Positions 35,594 to 46,942 of a stretch of DNA of 64,000 nucleotides are shown here, in pieces. Position 1 is the first letter of the stretch. Every line of letters starts with the position of its first letter. Location: positions 1 through 64,000 of the forward strand of contig NZ_LT608326.1 of NCBI RefSeq assembly GCF_900095705.1. The letters run 5' to 3'. A program made the translations under genes and the position numbers. Under the pieces are notes generated by a model. It saw nothing but the letters and a program-made list of their open reading frames with translations, ran no database searches and was not told the origin of the DNA. This DNA is from Fusobacterium massiliense (GTDB lineage: Bacteria; Fusobacteriota; Fusobacteriia; Fusobacteriales; Fusobacteriaceae).

Positions 35594-36991
35594 TTAATTT
35601 TTAAAATCAAATTCTATTGTTGTTCCAATATCTTTTTGGCTCTTAATTTCTAAATTTCCTTTTAATTTATCTTTGACTAATGAACTTATAATTAAAAGTC
35701 CCATACTATCATTATTTTCTGTTGCTTTCATACCAATACCGTTATCAGAAACAGTAATTTTTGAACTTTTTTCTCCTTTTTTTATAGTTATATCAATTTT
35801 CCCACTATCTCTTGTTACAAAAGCATGTTCAGTTGCATTTTGTACTATTTCATTCACTACTAGAGCTACTGAAGTTGCTTTATCAGAGCTAATAAAAAAT
35901 TCATCTCCAACTATTTCAAAATCTATTTTTTTAGACCTATCTATATTATTCTTAAAATAATTTTTACATAAAATATCCAATATTTGTTTTATAGAAATAT
36001 TTTCTATTCCAGTAGCAGATAAAATCTCATGAGTTATTGCTATACTTAAAATTCTATTAATAGTTTCATCTAAAATCTTTTTAGTTTCAAGACTTTTAAC
36101 TCTTCTTTTTTGTATTCTAAGCAAACTTGCAACTGTTTGTAAATTATTTTTAACTCTATGATGAATTTCTTTAATAAAAACTGTTTTTATTTTAAGCTCT
36201 TCTTCATATTTTTTTTCTTCTGTAATGTCCTTTATAATTAAAGTTACTCTTTTTACATCTTCGTTTATCTTACTTACTAAACATTGTACATTTAAAATAA
36301 AATCTAATATTTTAACTTCTTTTTGTTGATACTCATCTGGGTTTTTAATTATGTCGTTATATTTAGCTCTCTCAAAATATAAATTTTCAAAACTTTGACC
36401 TGTTATAGAGGTTACCCCTAATTTTTCATACAAACTCTTTGCAACTTTATTAGCATATGTTGAATAACCATTTTTATTAAAAATTATTATCCCATCATTG
36501 ATGTACTCTGTTACCCTATCTTTCAGACTATCTATTTGTCCCATCAATATTCCAGCTGCTTTTTTGTCATATTCCTTTTCAAAAAACTCTTTTTGCTGCT
36601 CACTATACTCTATTATTATAGTACAAATCACCTCATCTAAAGAATTAAATATAGGTAAAATATTTTGTAAAACATTAGCTTTTTCTTGAGTGATAGCCTT
36701 GTAGTTTCTTGAGGGTAATCCTGTTTCAAATGTCCTAAAAACTGCTGGTTCATCTAGCCTATATGCTATTTCACCAGAAATATTTTTGCTGTATAAACTA
36801 TTTTTTTCTGGTCTTGCATGGAATACTACCATAGCTTCTTCATTTTTCTTTGTTGGGCAGTCCAAAAATACGTCCATATCCAAAATGTTACTAAGTATTG
36901 TAGCTACATTAGACATTTGTTCTACTATATCTATATCAGATGGAGTTAAAGTGGCACAAATTTTACAAAGTAATCTTAGCACTTTACTCAA
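35594..36991 (-). CDS. eutW: Ethanolamine-sensing histidine kinase, EutW-like
   Basis: 465 aa cytoplasmic kinase. N-terminal H_kinase_N-like sensor (LLCKICATLTPSDIDIVEQMSNVATILSN, about 1-140), a PAS domain (about 155-265), a HisKA_2 box with phosphoacceptor His in EIHHRVKNNLQTVASLLRIQKRR, and a HATPase_c domain (EIVQNATEHAF, VSDNGIGM). Known EutW senses ethanolamine and phosphorylates EutV. Start overlaps the eutV 3' end by 8 bases. It is the last eut gene here; structural lyase genes do not follow. Confidence 0.87.
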   Translation of the reverse strand: MSKVLRLLCKICATLTPSDIDIVEQMSNVATILSNILDMDVFLDCPTKKNEEAMVVFHARPEKNSLYSKNISGEIAYRLDEPAVFRTFETGLPSRNYKAITQEKANVLQNILPIFNSLDEVICTIIIEYSEQQKEFFEKEYDKKAAGILMGQIDSLKDRVTEYINDGIIIFNKNGYSTYANKVAKSLYEKLGVTSITGQSFENLYFERAKYNDIIKNPDEYQQKEVKILDFILNVQCLVSKINEDVKRVTLIIKDITEEKKYEEELKIKTVFIKEIHHRVKNNLQTVASLLRIQKRRVKSLETKKILDETINRILSIAITHEILSATGIENISIKQILDILCKNYFKNNIDRSKKIDFEIVGDEFFISSDKATSVALVVNEIVQNATEHAFVTRDSGKIDITIKKGEKSSKITVSDNGIGMKATENNDSMGLLIISSLVKDKLKGNLEIKSQKDIGTTIEFDFKN

Positions 36992-37562
36992 GACCTCCTG
37001 TCATTATAATTATTTCTGATAACTTATACATACTTATTCTTTTCTGCATACTTAAATCTCTAATTTTTTTATACGCCTCTTCCTCAGAAAGAGTATATTT
37101 TGCCATAACTATTCCTTTGGCTCTTTCAACAATTTTTCTTTCTTCTAGTTTCTTTTTAGTTTCCTCAACTTCTTTTTTCAAGTCACTATATAGCTTAAAA
37201 TTTTTATATATCATTTTAAGCCTTTCAATAAAAATAGGCTCATCTATTGGTTTTAAAATATATCCCATGACTATACTATTAGAAGCCTCTTCTATATATT
37301 CAGCAATATTATAGGCTGTAAGTATTACCACGCAACCTGTGAAACCCTCTTCTTTTAAAATATTTGCTACTTTCAAACCTGAAATGTATGGAATCTTTAT
37401 ATCTAATAAAACTATATCAGGCTGCATCTTTTTACACACTTCAACAGCTTCTATTCCATCAGAAACTTCTCCTACAACATCATATCCATTTTCTTTTAAT
37501 ATTTCTATAAGGTCTATTCTTGTTAGTGTTTCATCTTCCACAACAACAACTCTAAGCTTCAT
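36984..37562 (-). CDS. eutV: Response regulator with ANTAR RNA-binding domain, EutV-like
   Basis: 192 aa. Receiver domain with D54 in IVLLDIKIP and a Lys in YILKPIDEP, a coiled linker (about 118-135), then an ANTAR domain (ERKIVERAKGIVMAKYTLSEEEAYKKIRDLSMQKRISMYKLSEII). ANTAR regulators bind dual hairpins in leader RNAs and prevent termination. The gene overlaps eutP by 11 bases and eutW by 8. No dual-hairpin leader is visible before eutS in this window, so its targets probably lie elsewhere. Confidence 0.9.
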   Translation of the reverse strand: MKLRVVVVEDETLTRIDLIEILKENGYDVVGEVSDGIEAVEVCKKMQPDIVLLDIKIPYISGLKVANILKEEGFTGCVVILTAYNIAEYIEEASNSIVMGYILKPIDEPIFIERLKMIYKNFKLYSDLKKEVEETKKKLEERKIVERAKGIVMAKYTLSEEEAYKKIRDLSMQKRISMYKLSEIIIMTGGLE

Positions 37563-37989
37563 CTAACCCCAACCTTTTTCTAATAGCTTCTAAACCTTCA
37601 CTATCATTTAGTCCAATTCTATATATTTCTGTTGCTCCTGCCTCTCTTAATATTTTTTCACTTCTTTCTGCATTGGAGTTTTCTAGGTCTACTTTTGTAA
37701 TAACTCCAATTACTTCCTTTCTAGGAAACATAGTTGCAAATTTTGGTGGAAATAATGTTGATTCATCTATTGAAGATTGCACCATTACTATCATTTTTGC
37801 ATCAGACGAAAGAACTAGCAATGACTTGTAATATACTTTATTTTCAACATACTCTCCAGGTGTATCTATTACTTTACTCTTATAAGAAACTGCTTGTGTT
37901 TTTTTGTATTTAACTTCTTCATTATTTAATTTTTGAGTTAGAGTTGTTTTTCCACAACCAGTTTTTCCTATTAACATTATTTTTTTCAT
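37552..37989 (-). CDS. eutP: EutP/PduV-family small GTPase-like protein
   Basis: 145 aa. P-loop GKTGCGKTTL at the N terminus, DTPGEYVENK (G3), and ITKVDLENS (G4). EutP/PduV proteins associate with ethanolamine/propanediol microcompartments; an acetate-kinase activity has been reported for some. It lies between the shell gene eutS and eutV. Confidence 0.9.
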   Translation of the reverse strand: MKKIMLIGKTGCGKTTLTQKLNNEEVKYKKTQAVSYKSKVIDTPGEYVENKVYYKSLLVLSSDAKMIVMVQSSIDESTLFPPKFATMFPRKEVIGVITKVDLENSNAERSEKILREAGATEIYRIGLNDSEGLEAIRKRLGLDEA

Positions 37990-38009
37990 TTTGTAACCTC
38001 TTCAAAAAT

Positions 38010-38357
38010 CTATGATTTTGTAATTTCACAAACATAGAATTTTAATGTATTTTGTAAAAATTCTAATACTGCTTTTAAAGAAGACTCTACACTAGCAAAA
38101 TCTCCCACTAATAAAAGTGTTCCACTAAATCTATCTAAAAATCCTAACTCTATACTTCCAGACTTTATAGCTACATCGGCACTTATTATAGCAGCTTCTC
38201 CAGGTGTTATTGTAAGTATTCCAATAGCATTAGTTCTTTCTTCATCTAATCCTAATTTTATACACATATCTTTATCTGGATTTGCTATTAAATGTGCAAG
38301 TGTTACTTGCTTCCCTGGTACATATTCTTGCACTACTCTTTGTTTGTTCATTTCCAT
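38010..38357 (-). CDS. eutS: Ethanolamine microcompartment shell protein EutS
   Basis: 115 aa BMC-domain protein of the circularly permuted EutS/PduU class: [67 protein letters not shown]. It forms hexameric shell tiles. AAGGAGTAA lies about 8 bases before the ATG. It begins only 30 bases after folP, with no leader. Confidence 0.93.
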   Translation of the reverse strand: MEMNKQRVVQEYVPGKQVTLAHLIANPDKDMCIKLGLDEERTNAIGILTITPGEAAIISADVAIKSGSIELGFLDRFSGTLLLVGDFASVESSLKAVLEFLQNTLKFYVCEITKS

Positions 38358-38387
38358 TTTTGTTATTACTCCTTACTTGTTACTATT

Positions 38388-39209
38388 CTATTTCCTATAA
38401 ATCCCATCTGCAACTAAACAAGCTCTTTTATTTTCTAAAACATTGTGAACTCTCACAATATCAATTCCTTTTTCAATACCTATTACTGTCGTTGCAACAG
38501 TTCCTTCTACTCTTTCATCAAAAGGTAAATCATTTAGAAGTTTTCCTATAAATCTTTTTTTAGAGGCTCCTAATAATATAGGACCCATATCCCTAATTTC
38601 ATTTAATCTAGATAAAACTTCTATATTTTGCTCAGCATTCTTCCCAAATCCCAAACCTGGATCTAAAATTATTTTATTTCTATCTACTTCGTATTTATCT
38701 GCTATTTTATAAGTTTCTTCAAAAAAATCTCTTATAGATAAAATTATATCTTTTTTATAGATTTCATCATTTTGATTATGCATAGCTATTAAAGGCAAAT
38801 TATATTTTTTTACAATCTGTGCCATTTCTCCATTATCATATTGTAAGCCCCAAATATCGTTTACGATATTTGCACCAACTTTTATAGCCTCTTCAACCAC
38901 ATTATATTTATAACTATCTATTGATATTATTGTATTTAAATTTTTAGAAATTTTTTCTATTATAGGTACAACTCTTGAAATTTCTTCTTCTGAACTTATT
39001 TGTATATGCCCTGGTCGTGTCGATTCTCCACCAACATCTATTATATCTGCTCCATCTGAGATAAGTTTTTCTGCTTGTTTCATAGCAGCATCTAAATTAT
39101 TATACTTACCTCCATCTGAAAATGAATCAGGTGTAACATTTAGAATTCCCATTACTAAAGTTCTTTCGCCCAAAATAATTTCTTTATTTCCACAACTAAT
39201 TTTTTTCAT
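38388..39209 (-). CDS. folP: Dihydropteroate synthase
   Basis: 273 aa. Joins p-aminobenzoate to the pterin pyrophosphate. Start set at ATG 39209 (MKKISCGNKEIILG), with AAGGAGCTTG upstream; the longer in-frame start at 39263 lies inside folBK. Motifs: MGILNVTPDSFSDGG, IIDVGGESTRPG, IVNDIWGLQ, ILDPGLGFGKNAEQN, LGASKKRF. Its 5' end overlaps folBK by 14 bases. Confidence 0.96.
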   Translation of the reverse strand: MKKISCGNKEIILGERTLVMGILNVTPDSFSDGGKYNNLDAAMKQAEKLISDGADIIDVGGESTRPGHIQISSEEEISRVVPIIEKISKNLNTIISIDSYKYNVVEEAIKVGANIVNDIWGLQYDNGEMAQIVKKYNLPLIAMHNQNDEIYKKDIILSIRDFFEETYKIADKYEVDRNKIILDPGLGFGKNAEQNIEVLSRLNEIRDMGPILLGASKKRFIGKLLNDLPFDERVEGTVATTVIGIEKGIDIVRVHNVLENKRACLVADGIYRK

Positions 39210-40020
39210 TTTCAAGCTCCTTTCTAAGTGTACTAATTCTCTTTGAAAGTAAAGGATGAACAAAATTAGGTATTATTTCTTCCAAAGGTTTCAAAACAAA
39301 TTCTCTATATTCCATATATGGATGAGGTACTATCAAGTCATCTTCTTCTATAACTTCTTTTCCATAAAAAATAATATCTAAATCAATAATTCTAGGTCCC
39401 CATTTAATTTTTCTTTCTCTTCCCATTTTCTTTTCAATAGAAAGTAATTCCTGTAAAATTTCTCTGGAGCTAAGCAAAGTTTTTACTCCTATACAAGAGT
39501 TTAAAAAATCATCTTGTTCTTTGTAACCAAAAGGTTCTGTCTCTATAATTTTACTTTCCTTTATAATAAAAGTATCTCTTATATTAGCTACTTCTTTAAT
39601 AGCTTTTTCAAGATTTTCTCTTTTATTTCCCATATTAGAGCCCAATGAGATATATACTTCTGTCCATTTTCTTGTAATCTCAACAGAAACTTCTTTCAAA
39701 GGTAAGCCTACTGGAGCCCAAGGTTTTTTTATTTCTAATTTTAACTCATTTACCAGAGGGTAATTAACTAATACTTCTCTAGCAATATCTTCTGCTAACG
39801 TTTCTATCAAATCATATTTCTTTTGAAAAAAGACTTTCTTTATACTTTCTGAAACTTCTCCATAATGAGTTGTTTTTGTTATATCATCATTTAAGCCTGC
39901 TTCTCTTAAATTAGTCGTAAGCTCTAAGTTTATAAAAAATTTTTGTCCTAATTTTTTTTCTTCTTCAAAAACTCCATGATAACCTATAAATTCTAAATCT
40001 CTTATATAAATTTTATCCAT
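39196..40020 (-). CDS. Bifunctional dihydroneopterin aldolase / HPPK
   Basis: 274 aa fusion. Residues 1-120 are FolB (IYIRDLEFIGYHGVFEEEKKLGQ, active-site Tyr and Glu; YDLIETLAEDIARE; Lys in KLEIKKPWAP). Residues 121-274 are FolK (VYISLGSNMGNKRENLEKAI, ETEPFGYKEQDDFLNSCIG, GPRIIDLDIIFYGKEVI, PHPYMEYREFVLKPL). It converts dihydroneopterin to 6-hydroxymethyl-dihydropterin pyrophosphate. Lies between folE and folP. Confidence 0.96.
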   Translation of the reverse strand: MDKIYIRDLEFIGYHGVFEEEKKLGQKFFINLELTTNLREAGLNDDITKTTHYGEVSESIKKVFFQKKYDLIETLAEDIAREVLVNYPLVNELKLEIKKPWAPVGLPLKEVSVEITRKWTEVYISLGSNMGNKRENLEKAIKEVANIRDTFIIKESKIIETEPFGYKEQDDFLNSCIGVKTLLSSREILQELLSIEKKMGRERKIKWGPRIIDLDIIFYGKEVIEEDDLIVPHPYMEYREFVLKPLEEIIPNFVHPLLSKRISTLRKELENEKN

Positions 40021-40078
40021 TTCTACTCCTCATTAAGTAAAATAAATTAAATACAAATTGATGAATTTCTCTTTCTTT

Positions 40079-40633
40079 TTATTTCAATAATGTCAAAACT
40101 TCAAGTTTTTTATTAATATCAGTTTCAAACACACCTTTTACAGAAGTCGTTAAAATTTTTGTATTTTCTTTTTTTTGACCTCTCATAGTCATACACAAGT
40201 GTTTAGCATCAATAACAACATAAACCCCTTGACAGTTTAAAATTTCATAAATATATCTAGCTATCTCTTCTGTAAGTCTTTCTTGCAGTTGAGGTCTTCT
40301 TGATAAAATTTCTATAAGTTTTATTATATCTCCAAATCCAAAAATTTTCTTGTTTGGTATATAGGCTATGGAAATAGTCCCAAAGAAAGGTAGAAAATGA
40401 TGTTCACACATTGAATAAAAATCTATATTTTTTTCTATAATTAAGTCATCACTAACAACTTCATAAGTTTTATTCAATACAGAAAAAGGATCTACTCCAA
40501 TCCCCCCAAATATTTCTCTATAGCTATCGGCTATCCGTTTAGGAGTTTCTTTTAATTCTTCCTTATATTTACTGTTATCCTCTAAGGCATCTATTACTTC
40601 AAAAAAAGCGTTTTCTATCTTCTTTGAGTCCAT
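40079..40633 (-). CDS. folE: GTP cyclohydrolase I
   Basis: 184 aa. Converts GTP to dihydroneopterin triphosphate. Zinc ligands visible in MCEHHFLPFFGTISIAYIP and HLCMTMRGQKKENT; other motifs RRPQLQERLTEEIARYI and TSVKGVFE. Only 14 bases after glyS, so probably cotranscribed. Confidence 0.97.
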   Translation of the reverse strand: MDSKKIENAFFEVIDALEDNSKYKEELKETPKRIADSYREIFGGIGVDPFSVLNKTYEVVSDDLIIEKNIDFYSMCEHHFLPFFGTISIAYIPNKKIFGFGDIIKLIEILSRRPQLQERLTEEIARYIYEILNCQGVYVVIDAKHLCMTMRGQKKENTKILTTSVKGVFETDINKKLEVLTLLK

Positions 40634-40647
40634 TTTCCCTCCAAGTT

Positions 40648-42708
40648 TTAATCTAACTTATTCAAATAAGCCACTTTATCAAATATTTCTAAAATATAAG
40701 TTAATTGATTGATTCTATTTTGTTTAATTTCGTTATTTTCATCCATAACCATAGTATTTTCAAAATATTTATCTATAGCAGGTATAATTGTAGTCAATTT
40801 ATCAAAATATTCTGAATATTCTTTATTTTTCAAAATTTCTTGAATTTCTACTGCTAAATCTTTAGCAGATACATATAAAGTCTTTTCATATTCATTTTGG
40901 AATAATTTTTCATTAACTTCTTTTGTTTTATTATTTTTAACAATATTTGCAATTCTTTTCAATGTTTGTAAAAGTTTAACAAATTTTTCTTTTTGAAGTT
41001 TTTCTGTTATTGCTTTTACTACATCAAGAGCATCTATAATATTATCAAAATCTTTATCTAAAACTGAATTAATTATATCTTTTCTATATTTCATATCAGA
41101 GAAAATATTAATTATTCTTTGTTTAAAAAATTCTAGTACTTCTTTTTCAGTCTTAGCTCTATCTTCTTTTAAAACTCCATCTTTTTCTAATGTATCAAGA
41201 GATACATTTACTAAATCTTTTAAAGATACATTCAATGATGAATTAACAATTATATTAACTATACCTAGAGCTGATCTTCTCAATGCAAATGGATCTTTAG
41301 AACCTGTTGGAATTAATCCTACTCCAAAGCATCCAACTAAAGTATCTATTCTATCTGAAATACCTGCTATTATTCCTTCTATTCCACTAGGTAATAAATC
41401 TCCTTGGAATCTAGGATAATAATGTTCTTTTATTCCAAGAGAAACACTATCTTTTTCTCCAAGTTTTAAAGCATAATCAGCTCCCATAAATCCTTGAAGT
41501 TTTGTAAATTCTTTTTCTCCTATCATATTAGACACTAAATCAGCTTTAGCCAATTCTACTGTTCTTAATATATCTTCTTTTTTATATTCATAACCAAGTT
41601 TTTCTATTAAGAAATTAGCTATTTTTTCACTTCTCTTAATTTTTGAATAAATAGTTCCTAAGTCTTTTTGGAAAACTACTGTCTTTAATTTTTCAACATT
41701 ATTTTTTAAAGGAATTTTCAAATCTTCTTGATAGAAAAATCTAGCATCTGAAAGTCTTGCAGATAAAACTTTTTCATTTCCTGTTTTAACATTTTCTGAA
41801 TAATCTATACCATTTCTTATTACAACAAACTTAGGTAATAATTTCCCTTTTTTATTTAATATAGGAAAATATCTTTGATGTACTTGCATAGATATGATTA
41901 AAACTTCTTGTGGAACTTCTAAGAAATCTTCAGAAAAAGAACCTATAATAGGATAAGGATATTCAATTAAGTTTGTTACTTCTTCTAAAAGTCCTTTATC
42001 CATAACTACTTGTTCATCTTCTTTTAAAGATTCATTAATCATCTTTTCTATCATTTGTTTTCTTTCATCAATATCAATTATTACATTATTTTCTTTGATT
42101 TTTAACAAATAGTCGTCAGCTGTTGCAACTTCAAATTCTTTTCCAAAGAATCTATGTCCTTTAGATTTATTTGAGCTTCTAATTCCCTCAATTTCAAAAT
42201 CTATAACTTTATCTCCATATAAAGCTAAAAACCATTCAATTGGTCTTGCAAATCTCAAAGTTTTATCCGACCATCTCATTGATTTTGGAAATGTTTCTTC
42301 TAAAACTAAAGATTTTAATATTTCAGGAAGTATTTTTTCTGTTGCTTCTCCTTTAGAGGATTTTCTAATAGCAATATATTCTCCCTTATCAGTTTTAATT
42401 AGTTCAACTTGGCTTTCTTCTGCTCCTTGCCCTTTTATAAAACCAAGTCCTGCTTTTGTTAAAACTCCATCTTTATATGCTATTTCTTTTGATGGTCCCA
42501 TATTTAACTCATTTAATTCTTCTTGCATTTCTGAAACTTCATCAACAACTAAAACTAATCTTCTTGGTGTCCCATAAGTTTTTATTCCGTCAAATTTTAT
42601 TCTATTTGTAGTTAATTTTTTTTCAAAATTATTTTTTAAATCTGTTAAAGCTTGATTTAAAAATCTTGCTGGTATTTCTTCCATTCCTATTTCAAATAAT
42701 AATTTCAC
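40648..42708 (-). CDS. glyS: Glycine-tRNA ligase, beta subunit
   Basis: 686 aa, the bacterial alpha2-beta2 enzyme's tRNA-binding subunit. N-terminal [20 protein letters not shown]-type segment [34 protein letters not shown]-type segment [30 protein letters not shown] and a C-terminal anticodon-binding-like helical part. GAGGATAT precedes the start. 80 bases after glyQ. Confidence 0.97.
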   Translation of the reverse strand: MKLLFEIGMEEIPARFLNQALTDLKNNFEKKLTTNRIKFDGIKTYGTPRRLVLVVDEVSEMQEELNELNMGPSKEIAYKDGVLTKAGLGFIKGQGAEESQVELIKTDKGEYIAIRKSSKGEATEKILPEILKSLVLEETFPKSMRWSDKTLRFARPIEWFLALYGDKVIDFEIEGIRSSNKSKGHRFFGKEFEVATADDYLLKIKENNVIIDIDERKQMIEKMINESLKEDEQVVMDKGLLEEVTNLIEYPYPIIGSFSEDFLEVPQEVLIISMQVHQRYFPILNKKGKLLPKFVVIRNGIDYSENVKTGNEKVLSARLSDARFFYQEDLKIPLKNNVEKLKTVVFQKDLGTIYSKIKRSEKIANFLIEKLGYEYKKEDILRTVELAKADLVSNMIGEKEFTKLQGFMGADYALKLGEKDSVSLGIKEHYYPRFQGDLLPSGIEGIIAGISDRIDTLVGCFGVGLIPTGSKDPFALRRSALGIVNIIVNSSLNVSLKDLVNVSLDTLEKDGVLKEDRAKTEKEVLEFFKQRIINIFSDMKYRKDIINSVLDKDFDNIIDALDVVKAITEKLQKEKFVKLLQTLKRIANIVKNNKTKEVNEKLFQNEYEKTLYVSAKDLAVEIQEILKNKEYSEYFDKLTTIIPAIDKYFENTMVMDENNEIKQNRINQLTYILEIFDKVAYLNKLD

Positions 42709-42788
42709 TTTATATCCTCCTCTTTTTTCTCTTTTCTCTAAATATTTTACTATAAGTTAGATGTTATCTAACAAACAAAATATTTTCC

Positions 42789-43661
42789 TTACTTTTTATT
42801 TAAAAGAGGGTAGCCTAATGCTTTTCTGTTTTCTACAAAAACTTCTGCACATTTTCTAGCCAAATTTCTAACTCTCAATATATATGCCATTCTTTCAGTT
42901 GTAGAAATAGCTCCTCTTGAATCTAAAACATTAAAAACATGTGAACATTTTAAAACATAATCATAAGCTGGTAAAACCAACCCTTTTTCTAAAATATATT
43001 TTGCTTCTTGTTCAAATTCATCAAACCATTTAAAATGTTTATCAAGACTAGCAAGTTCAAATGAATATTTTGAATTTTCAAATTCAAATTGATATCTCAT
43101 ATCTCCGTATTTTACACCTTTTGCCCATTCTAAATCATAGACATTTTCTTTATTTTGAATGTAAAGAGCCAATCTTTCTAGTCCATAAGTTATCTCAACT
43201 GGAACTATATCTAATTCTAATCCTCCAACTTGTTGAAAATATGTGAATTGTGTTATTTCCATTCCATCTAACCAAACTTCCCAACCAAGTCCCCAAGCTC
43301 CTAAAGTTGGTGATTCCCAGTCATCTTCAACGAATCTTATATCATGTTTTTCTGGTTCTATTCCTAAAACTCTCAAGCTTTCCAAATACATTTCTTGTAT
43401 ATTAGTTGGAGATGGTTTCATAATTACTTGAAATTGATGATGTTGATATACTCTATTAGGGTTTTCTCCATATCTACCGTCTTTTGGTCTTCTTGATGGT
43501 TCTACATAAGCAACATTCCATGGTTCTGGTCCTAAAGACATCAAAAATGTATTAGGGTTAAATGTCCCTGCTCCTTTTTCAACGTCATAAGGATTCCCTA
43601 TTATACAACCTTTTGAGCTCCAAAATCGTTGTAAAGAAAAAATTATTTCTTGAAATGTCAT
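42789..43661 (-). CDS. glyQ: Glycine-tRNA ligase, alpha subunit
   Basis: 290 aa catalytic subunit. [88 protein letters not shown] and [13 protein letters not shown] are hallmark motifs. ATG overlaps the lspA stop by 4 bases. No T-box leader is visible; expression comes from upstream genes. Confidence 0.97.
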   Translation of the reverse strand: MTFQEIIFSLQRFWSSKGCIIGNPYDVEKGAGTFNPNTFLMSLGPEPWNVAYVEPSRRPKDGRYGENPNRVYQHHQFQVIMKPSPTNIQEMYLESLRVLGIEPEKHDIRFVEDDWESPTLGAWGLGWEVWLDGMEITQFTYFQQVGGLELDIVPVEITYGLERLALYIQNKENVYDLEWAKGVKYGDMRYQFEFENSKYSFELASLDKHFKWFDEFEQEAKYILEKGLVLPAYDYVLKCSHVFNVLDSRGAISTTERMAYILRVRNLARKCAEVFVENRKALGYPLLNKK

Positions 43662-44122
43662 TTTTTATTTCCTCCTCTTTTTCTATCGAAAAATATATGT
43701 TCTACAATTATTAATATTACCCCTATATTTATCCATACATCAGCAAAATTGAATATAAAATGCCATATTCCTCTAAAATCTAGCATATCTATTACATAGC
43801 CTCTGAATATTCTATCAATCAAATTTCCAATAGCACCAGAAACTATCATAGTATAAGCAATTCTCTCAATAAAACTAATTTTTTTTAAATTTTTTATGAA
43901 ATAAAACATAATAAATATTACTGCTACTATTGCAAAGATTGTAACTACATCTATTTTTCCTTGAAATAATCCAAAAGCAATTCCTCTATTTTGAACATAA
44001 GTTAAATTGAAAAAATTTTCCACTATGGGAATAGATTGGGTTATATGCATAACCGAATCTATTATATATTTAGTGTATTGATCTATTATCAATAGTATTA
44101 AAAATAAAAATATGTATATCAT
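43658..44122 (-). CDS. lspA: Lipoprotein signal peptidase
   Basis: 154 aa inner-membrane aspartyl protease with four membrane helices. Catalytic Asp residues are in [23 protein letters not shown] and [22 protein letters not shown] is the third conserved block. It cleaves lipoprotein signal peptides before the lipidated Cys. Between ileS (12 bases) and glyQ (4-base overlap), as in other ileS-lspA pairs. Confidence 0.96.
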   Translation of the reverse strand: MIYIFLFLILLIIDQYTKYIIDSVMHITQSIPIVENFFNLTYVQNRGIAFGLFQGKIDVVTIFAIVAVIFIMFYFIKNLKKISFIERIAYTMIVSGAIGNLIDRIFRGYVIDMLDFRGIWHFIFNFADVWINIGVILIIVEHIFFDRKRGGNKK

Positions 44123-44134
44123 TGTCTTTTCTCC

Positions 44135-46942
44135 CTATTTCAAGACTTCTGTACATCTTGGGCAAAGTGTTGGATGTTCTGCATCAACTCCTAAATTATC
44201 ATACTTCCAACATCTTTCACATTTTTCTCCTTCAGCACGAGTAATTTTTATTTCTAATCCTTCCACTTCTTCAGCTTTAGTAAAGTTTTCGTCTGTACTT
44301 TCTACTATTTCAACTTTAGAAACTATAAAAACTGTTTCTAGCAATGATACATCAGACTTCATAAATTCTTGTAAAGATGAATCTTTTGAGAAAAGACTTA
44401 CTTTTGCATCTAGAGAGTTTCCGATAATTTTATTTTCTCCTTGTCTTGCTTTTTCTAATTTTTTATTTACTTCTTTTCTTAATTTTATAATTTGTTGCCA
44501 TTTTTCATCTAATTCAGGATTTAAGTATTCATCATTATTTTCATACCAATCAACTAAGAATACAGACTCTTCATCTCTTGTTTCAACTGGTAAATTTTCC
44601 CAAATTTCTTCAGCAGTAAATGATAAAATTGGAGCTATCATTTTTGTTAATGTCATTAATACTTCATGCATAACTGTTTGAGCAGCTCTTCTTGCAACAG
44701 ATTCCTTCTTTTCAGTATATAATCTATCTTTTATTATATCTAGATAAAATGCTGACATATCTATTGCTGCAAAATAATGAATTTCTTGGAATAAATTATA
44801 GAACTCATATTTATCATAATTTGCAGTTACACTTCTTTTCAATACTTCTAATTTGTTTAAAGCCCATTTATCTATTTCAAGCATATCTTTATATGCTACT
44901 TTATCTGTTTTTGGATTGAAATCATAAGTATTTCCTAAAATATATCTAGCTGTATTTCTTATTCTTCTATATGCTTCAGACATTTGTTTAACTATATTAT
45001 CAGATATTCTAACATCATCTCTATAGTCAACTGATCCACACCAAAGTCTTAAAATATCTGCTCCATAAACTTTTATTACATCATCAGGAGAAACTGTATT
45101 TCCTAATGATTTAGACATTTTCTTTCCTTCTCCATCGTTAACAAATCCATGAGTTAAAACATTTTTATATGGAGAATCTCCTGTAGATGCAACAGATGTT
45201 AATAAAGATGTATGGAACCATCCTCTATGTTGGTCTGAACCTTCAAGGTATAAATCACATGGTCTATGCAATCCTTCCCAAACTTCTAAAACTCCTCTAT
45301 GGCTACTTCCTGAATCAAACCAAACGTCCATTATATTTGTTTCTTTTCTCAATTTTACATTTTTTAAGTTATATTTTCCTAATAATTCTTCTCCAATTAA
45401 TTCTTCAGGAGTTTTTGCTACCCAAACATTTGAACCTTCAACTCTTACCATATCACAGATATGGTCTAATATTTCTCTATGGAATATTTCTTCACCTGTC
45501 TCATCGTTATAGAATATAGGAATTGGAACCCCCCAAACTCTTTGTCTTGAGATACACCAGTCAGGTCTTGTTTCCATCATAGATCCTATTCTATTTCTTC
45601 CCCAAGATGGTATAAAGTTTATTTCATTTATAGCTTTTAAAGTTTTTTCTCTTAAATCTCCACCTTCCATTCTAATGAACCATTGTTCAGTAGCTCTGAA
45701 TATAACCGGAGTTTTTGATCTCCAGTCATGAGGATATGAGTGGCTTATCTCTTTCATTTTTAATAAATGTCCTGTTTCAGTTAAATGAGCTATTATTGCT
45801 TTGTTAGCTTCTGTATAGAATAAGCCTTTAAATAAATCTCCTGCTTCATCTGTTAAATATCCTCTATTATCTATTGGAGAAATTACTGGTAATTTATATC
45901 TTATTCCAACAACATAGTCATCTTGTCCATGCCCTGGAGCAGTATGTACACAACCTGTACCTGCATCAGCTGTAACGTGATCTCCTAAAATAATATATCC
46001 TGTTCTTTCTAAGAAAGGATGTTGATAAGAAGTATTTTCTATATCTTTTCCTGTAAACTCTGCTACAAGTTCAGCATTTTCTATTCCAATTTCTTTGAAA
46101 GCTATTTCTGCCAATTCTTTAGCAAGTATTAAATTGCAATTAGCTGTTTTGTAAACTCCGTATTCAAAATTTTCATTTAAACATATAGCCACATTTGCTG
46201 GCAATGTCCATGGAGTTGTTGTCCATATTACCATGTATGTATTTTCATCAGCAAAGCCAATTTTTTCTAACAAATCCTTATTAGCTTTCATTTTTACATA
46301 TATAGATGGAGATGTATGATCATGATATTCTATTTCTGCTTCAGCTAAAGCTGTTTCAGTTACAGGAGACCAATAAACTGGTTTTAATCCTTTAAATATA
46401 TATCCATTGTCATATATTTCACCAAATAATTCTAATTGTTTAGCTTCGAATCTAGGATCAAGAGTTAGATAAGGATTATTCCAATCTCCTAAAACTCCTA
46501 GTCTTATAAATTGCTCTTTTTGAACTTCTACCCATTTTCTAGCATATTCTTCACATAATTTTCTTATATCTAAAGCTGACATTTCTCTAGCTTTAGCAAC
46601 TCCTAATTTTTCTACAACTTTTAATTCTATTGGTAGTCCATGTGTATCCCAACCAGGAACATAAGGTGATCTAAATCCTCTAAAAGTTTTATATTTTAAA
46701 ATGATATCTTTTAATATTTTATTTAAAGCATGTCCTATATGTGTATTTCCGTTTGCATAAGGAGGTCCATCATGTAATATAAAATCCCCTCTATCTTTGT
46801 TTTTTTCCAAACCTTTTTCGTAAATTTTTTCGTCTGTCCATTTCTTAATATACTTTGGCTCCTTGTTTGGTAAATTAGCTTTCATTTGAAAGTCTGTTTT
46901 TGGCAAATGAAGTGTACTTGTGTATTCTTTTTCACTACTCAT
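44135..46942 (-). CDS. ileS: Isoleucine-tRNA ligase
   Basis: 935 aa class I synthetase. HIGH motif in [17 protein letters not shown], an editing domain with [10 protein letters not shown] and the catalytic GHGQDD-type segment, KMSKS in [10 protein letters not shown], and a C-terminal zinc knuckle [11 protein letters not shown]...CPRC. Its start overlaps the sensor kinase stop by 8 bases. Confidence 0.97.
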   Translation of the reverse strand: MSSEKEYTSTLHLPKTDFQMKANLPNKEPKYIKKWTDEKIYEKGLEKNKDRGDFILHDGPPYANGNTHIGHALNKILKDIILKYKTFRGFRSPYVPGWDTHGLPIELKVVEKLGVAKAREMSALDIRKLCEEYARKWVEVQKEQFIRLGVLGDWNNPYLTLDPRFEAKQLELFGEIYDNGYIFKGLKPVYWSPVTETALAEAEIEYHDHTSPSIYVKMKANKDLLEKIGFADENTYMVIWTTTPWTLPANVAICLNENFEYGVYKTANCNLILAKELAEIAFKEIGIENAELVAEFTGKDIENTSYQHPFLERTGYIILGDHVTADAGTGCVHTAPGHGQDDYVVGIRYKLPVISPIDNRGYLTDEAGDLFKGLFYTEANKAIIAHLTETGHLLKMKEISHSYPHDWRSKTPVIFRATEQWFIRMEGGDLREKTLKAINEINFIPSWGRNRIGSMMETRPDWCISRQRVWGVPIPIFYNDETGEEIFHREILDHICDMVRVEGSNVWVAKTPEELIGEELLGKYNLKNVKLRKETNIMDVWFDSGSSHRGVLEVWEGLHRPCDLYLEGSDQHRGWFHTSLLTSVASTGDSPYKNVLTHGFVNDGEGKKMSKSLGNTVSPDDVIKVYGADILRLWCGSVDYRDDVRISDNIVKQMSEAYRRIRNTARYILGNTYDFNPKTDKVAYKDMLEIDKWALNKLEVLKRSVTANYDKYEFYNLFQEIHYFAAIDMSAFYLDIIKDRLYTEKKESVARRAAQTVMHEVLMTLTKMIAPILSFTAEEIWENLPVETRDEESVFLVDWYENNDEYLNPELDEKWQQIIKLRKEVNKKLEKARQGENKIIGNSLDAKVSLFSKDSSLQEFMKSDVSLLETVFIVSKVEIVESTDENFTKAEEVEGLEIKITRAEGEKCERCWKYDNLGVDAEHPTLCPRCTEVLK

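Noticed and set aside
38358-38387. ANTAR dual-hairpin leader before eutS
   Set aside because: Only 30 bases separate folP and eutS; no two hairpins fit.
40079-40633. Idea that the folate genes are a transferred cassette
   Set aside because: Base composition and codon use look like the neighbours, and the spacing is operon-like throughout.
42709-42788. Possible T-box or promoter between glyQ and glyS
   Set aside because: Only 80 bases, no T-box sequence or specifier stem; a short ATTAGATGTTATCTAAC repeat alone is too weak.
44112-44681. 189-aa ORF antisense to ileS
   Set aside because: Low-complexity Ser/Phe-rich shadow of the real isoleucyl-tRNA synthetase frame, which has all catalytic motifs.
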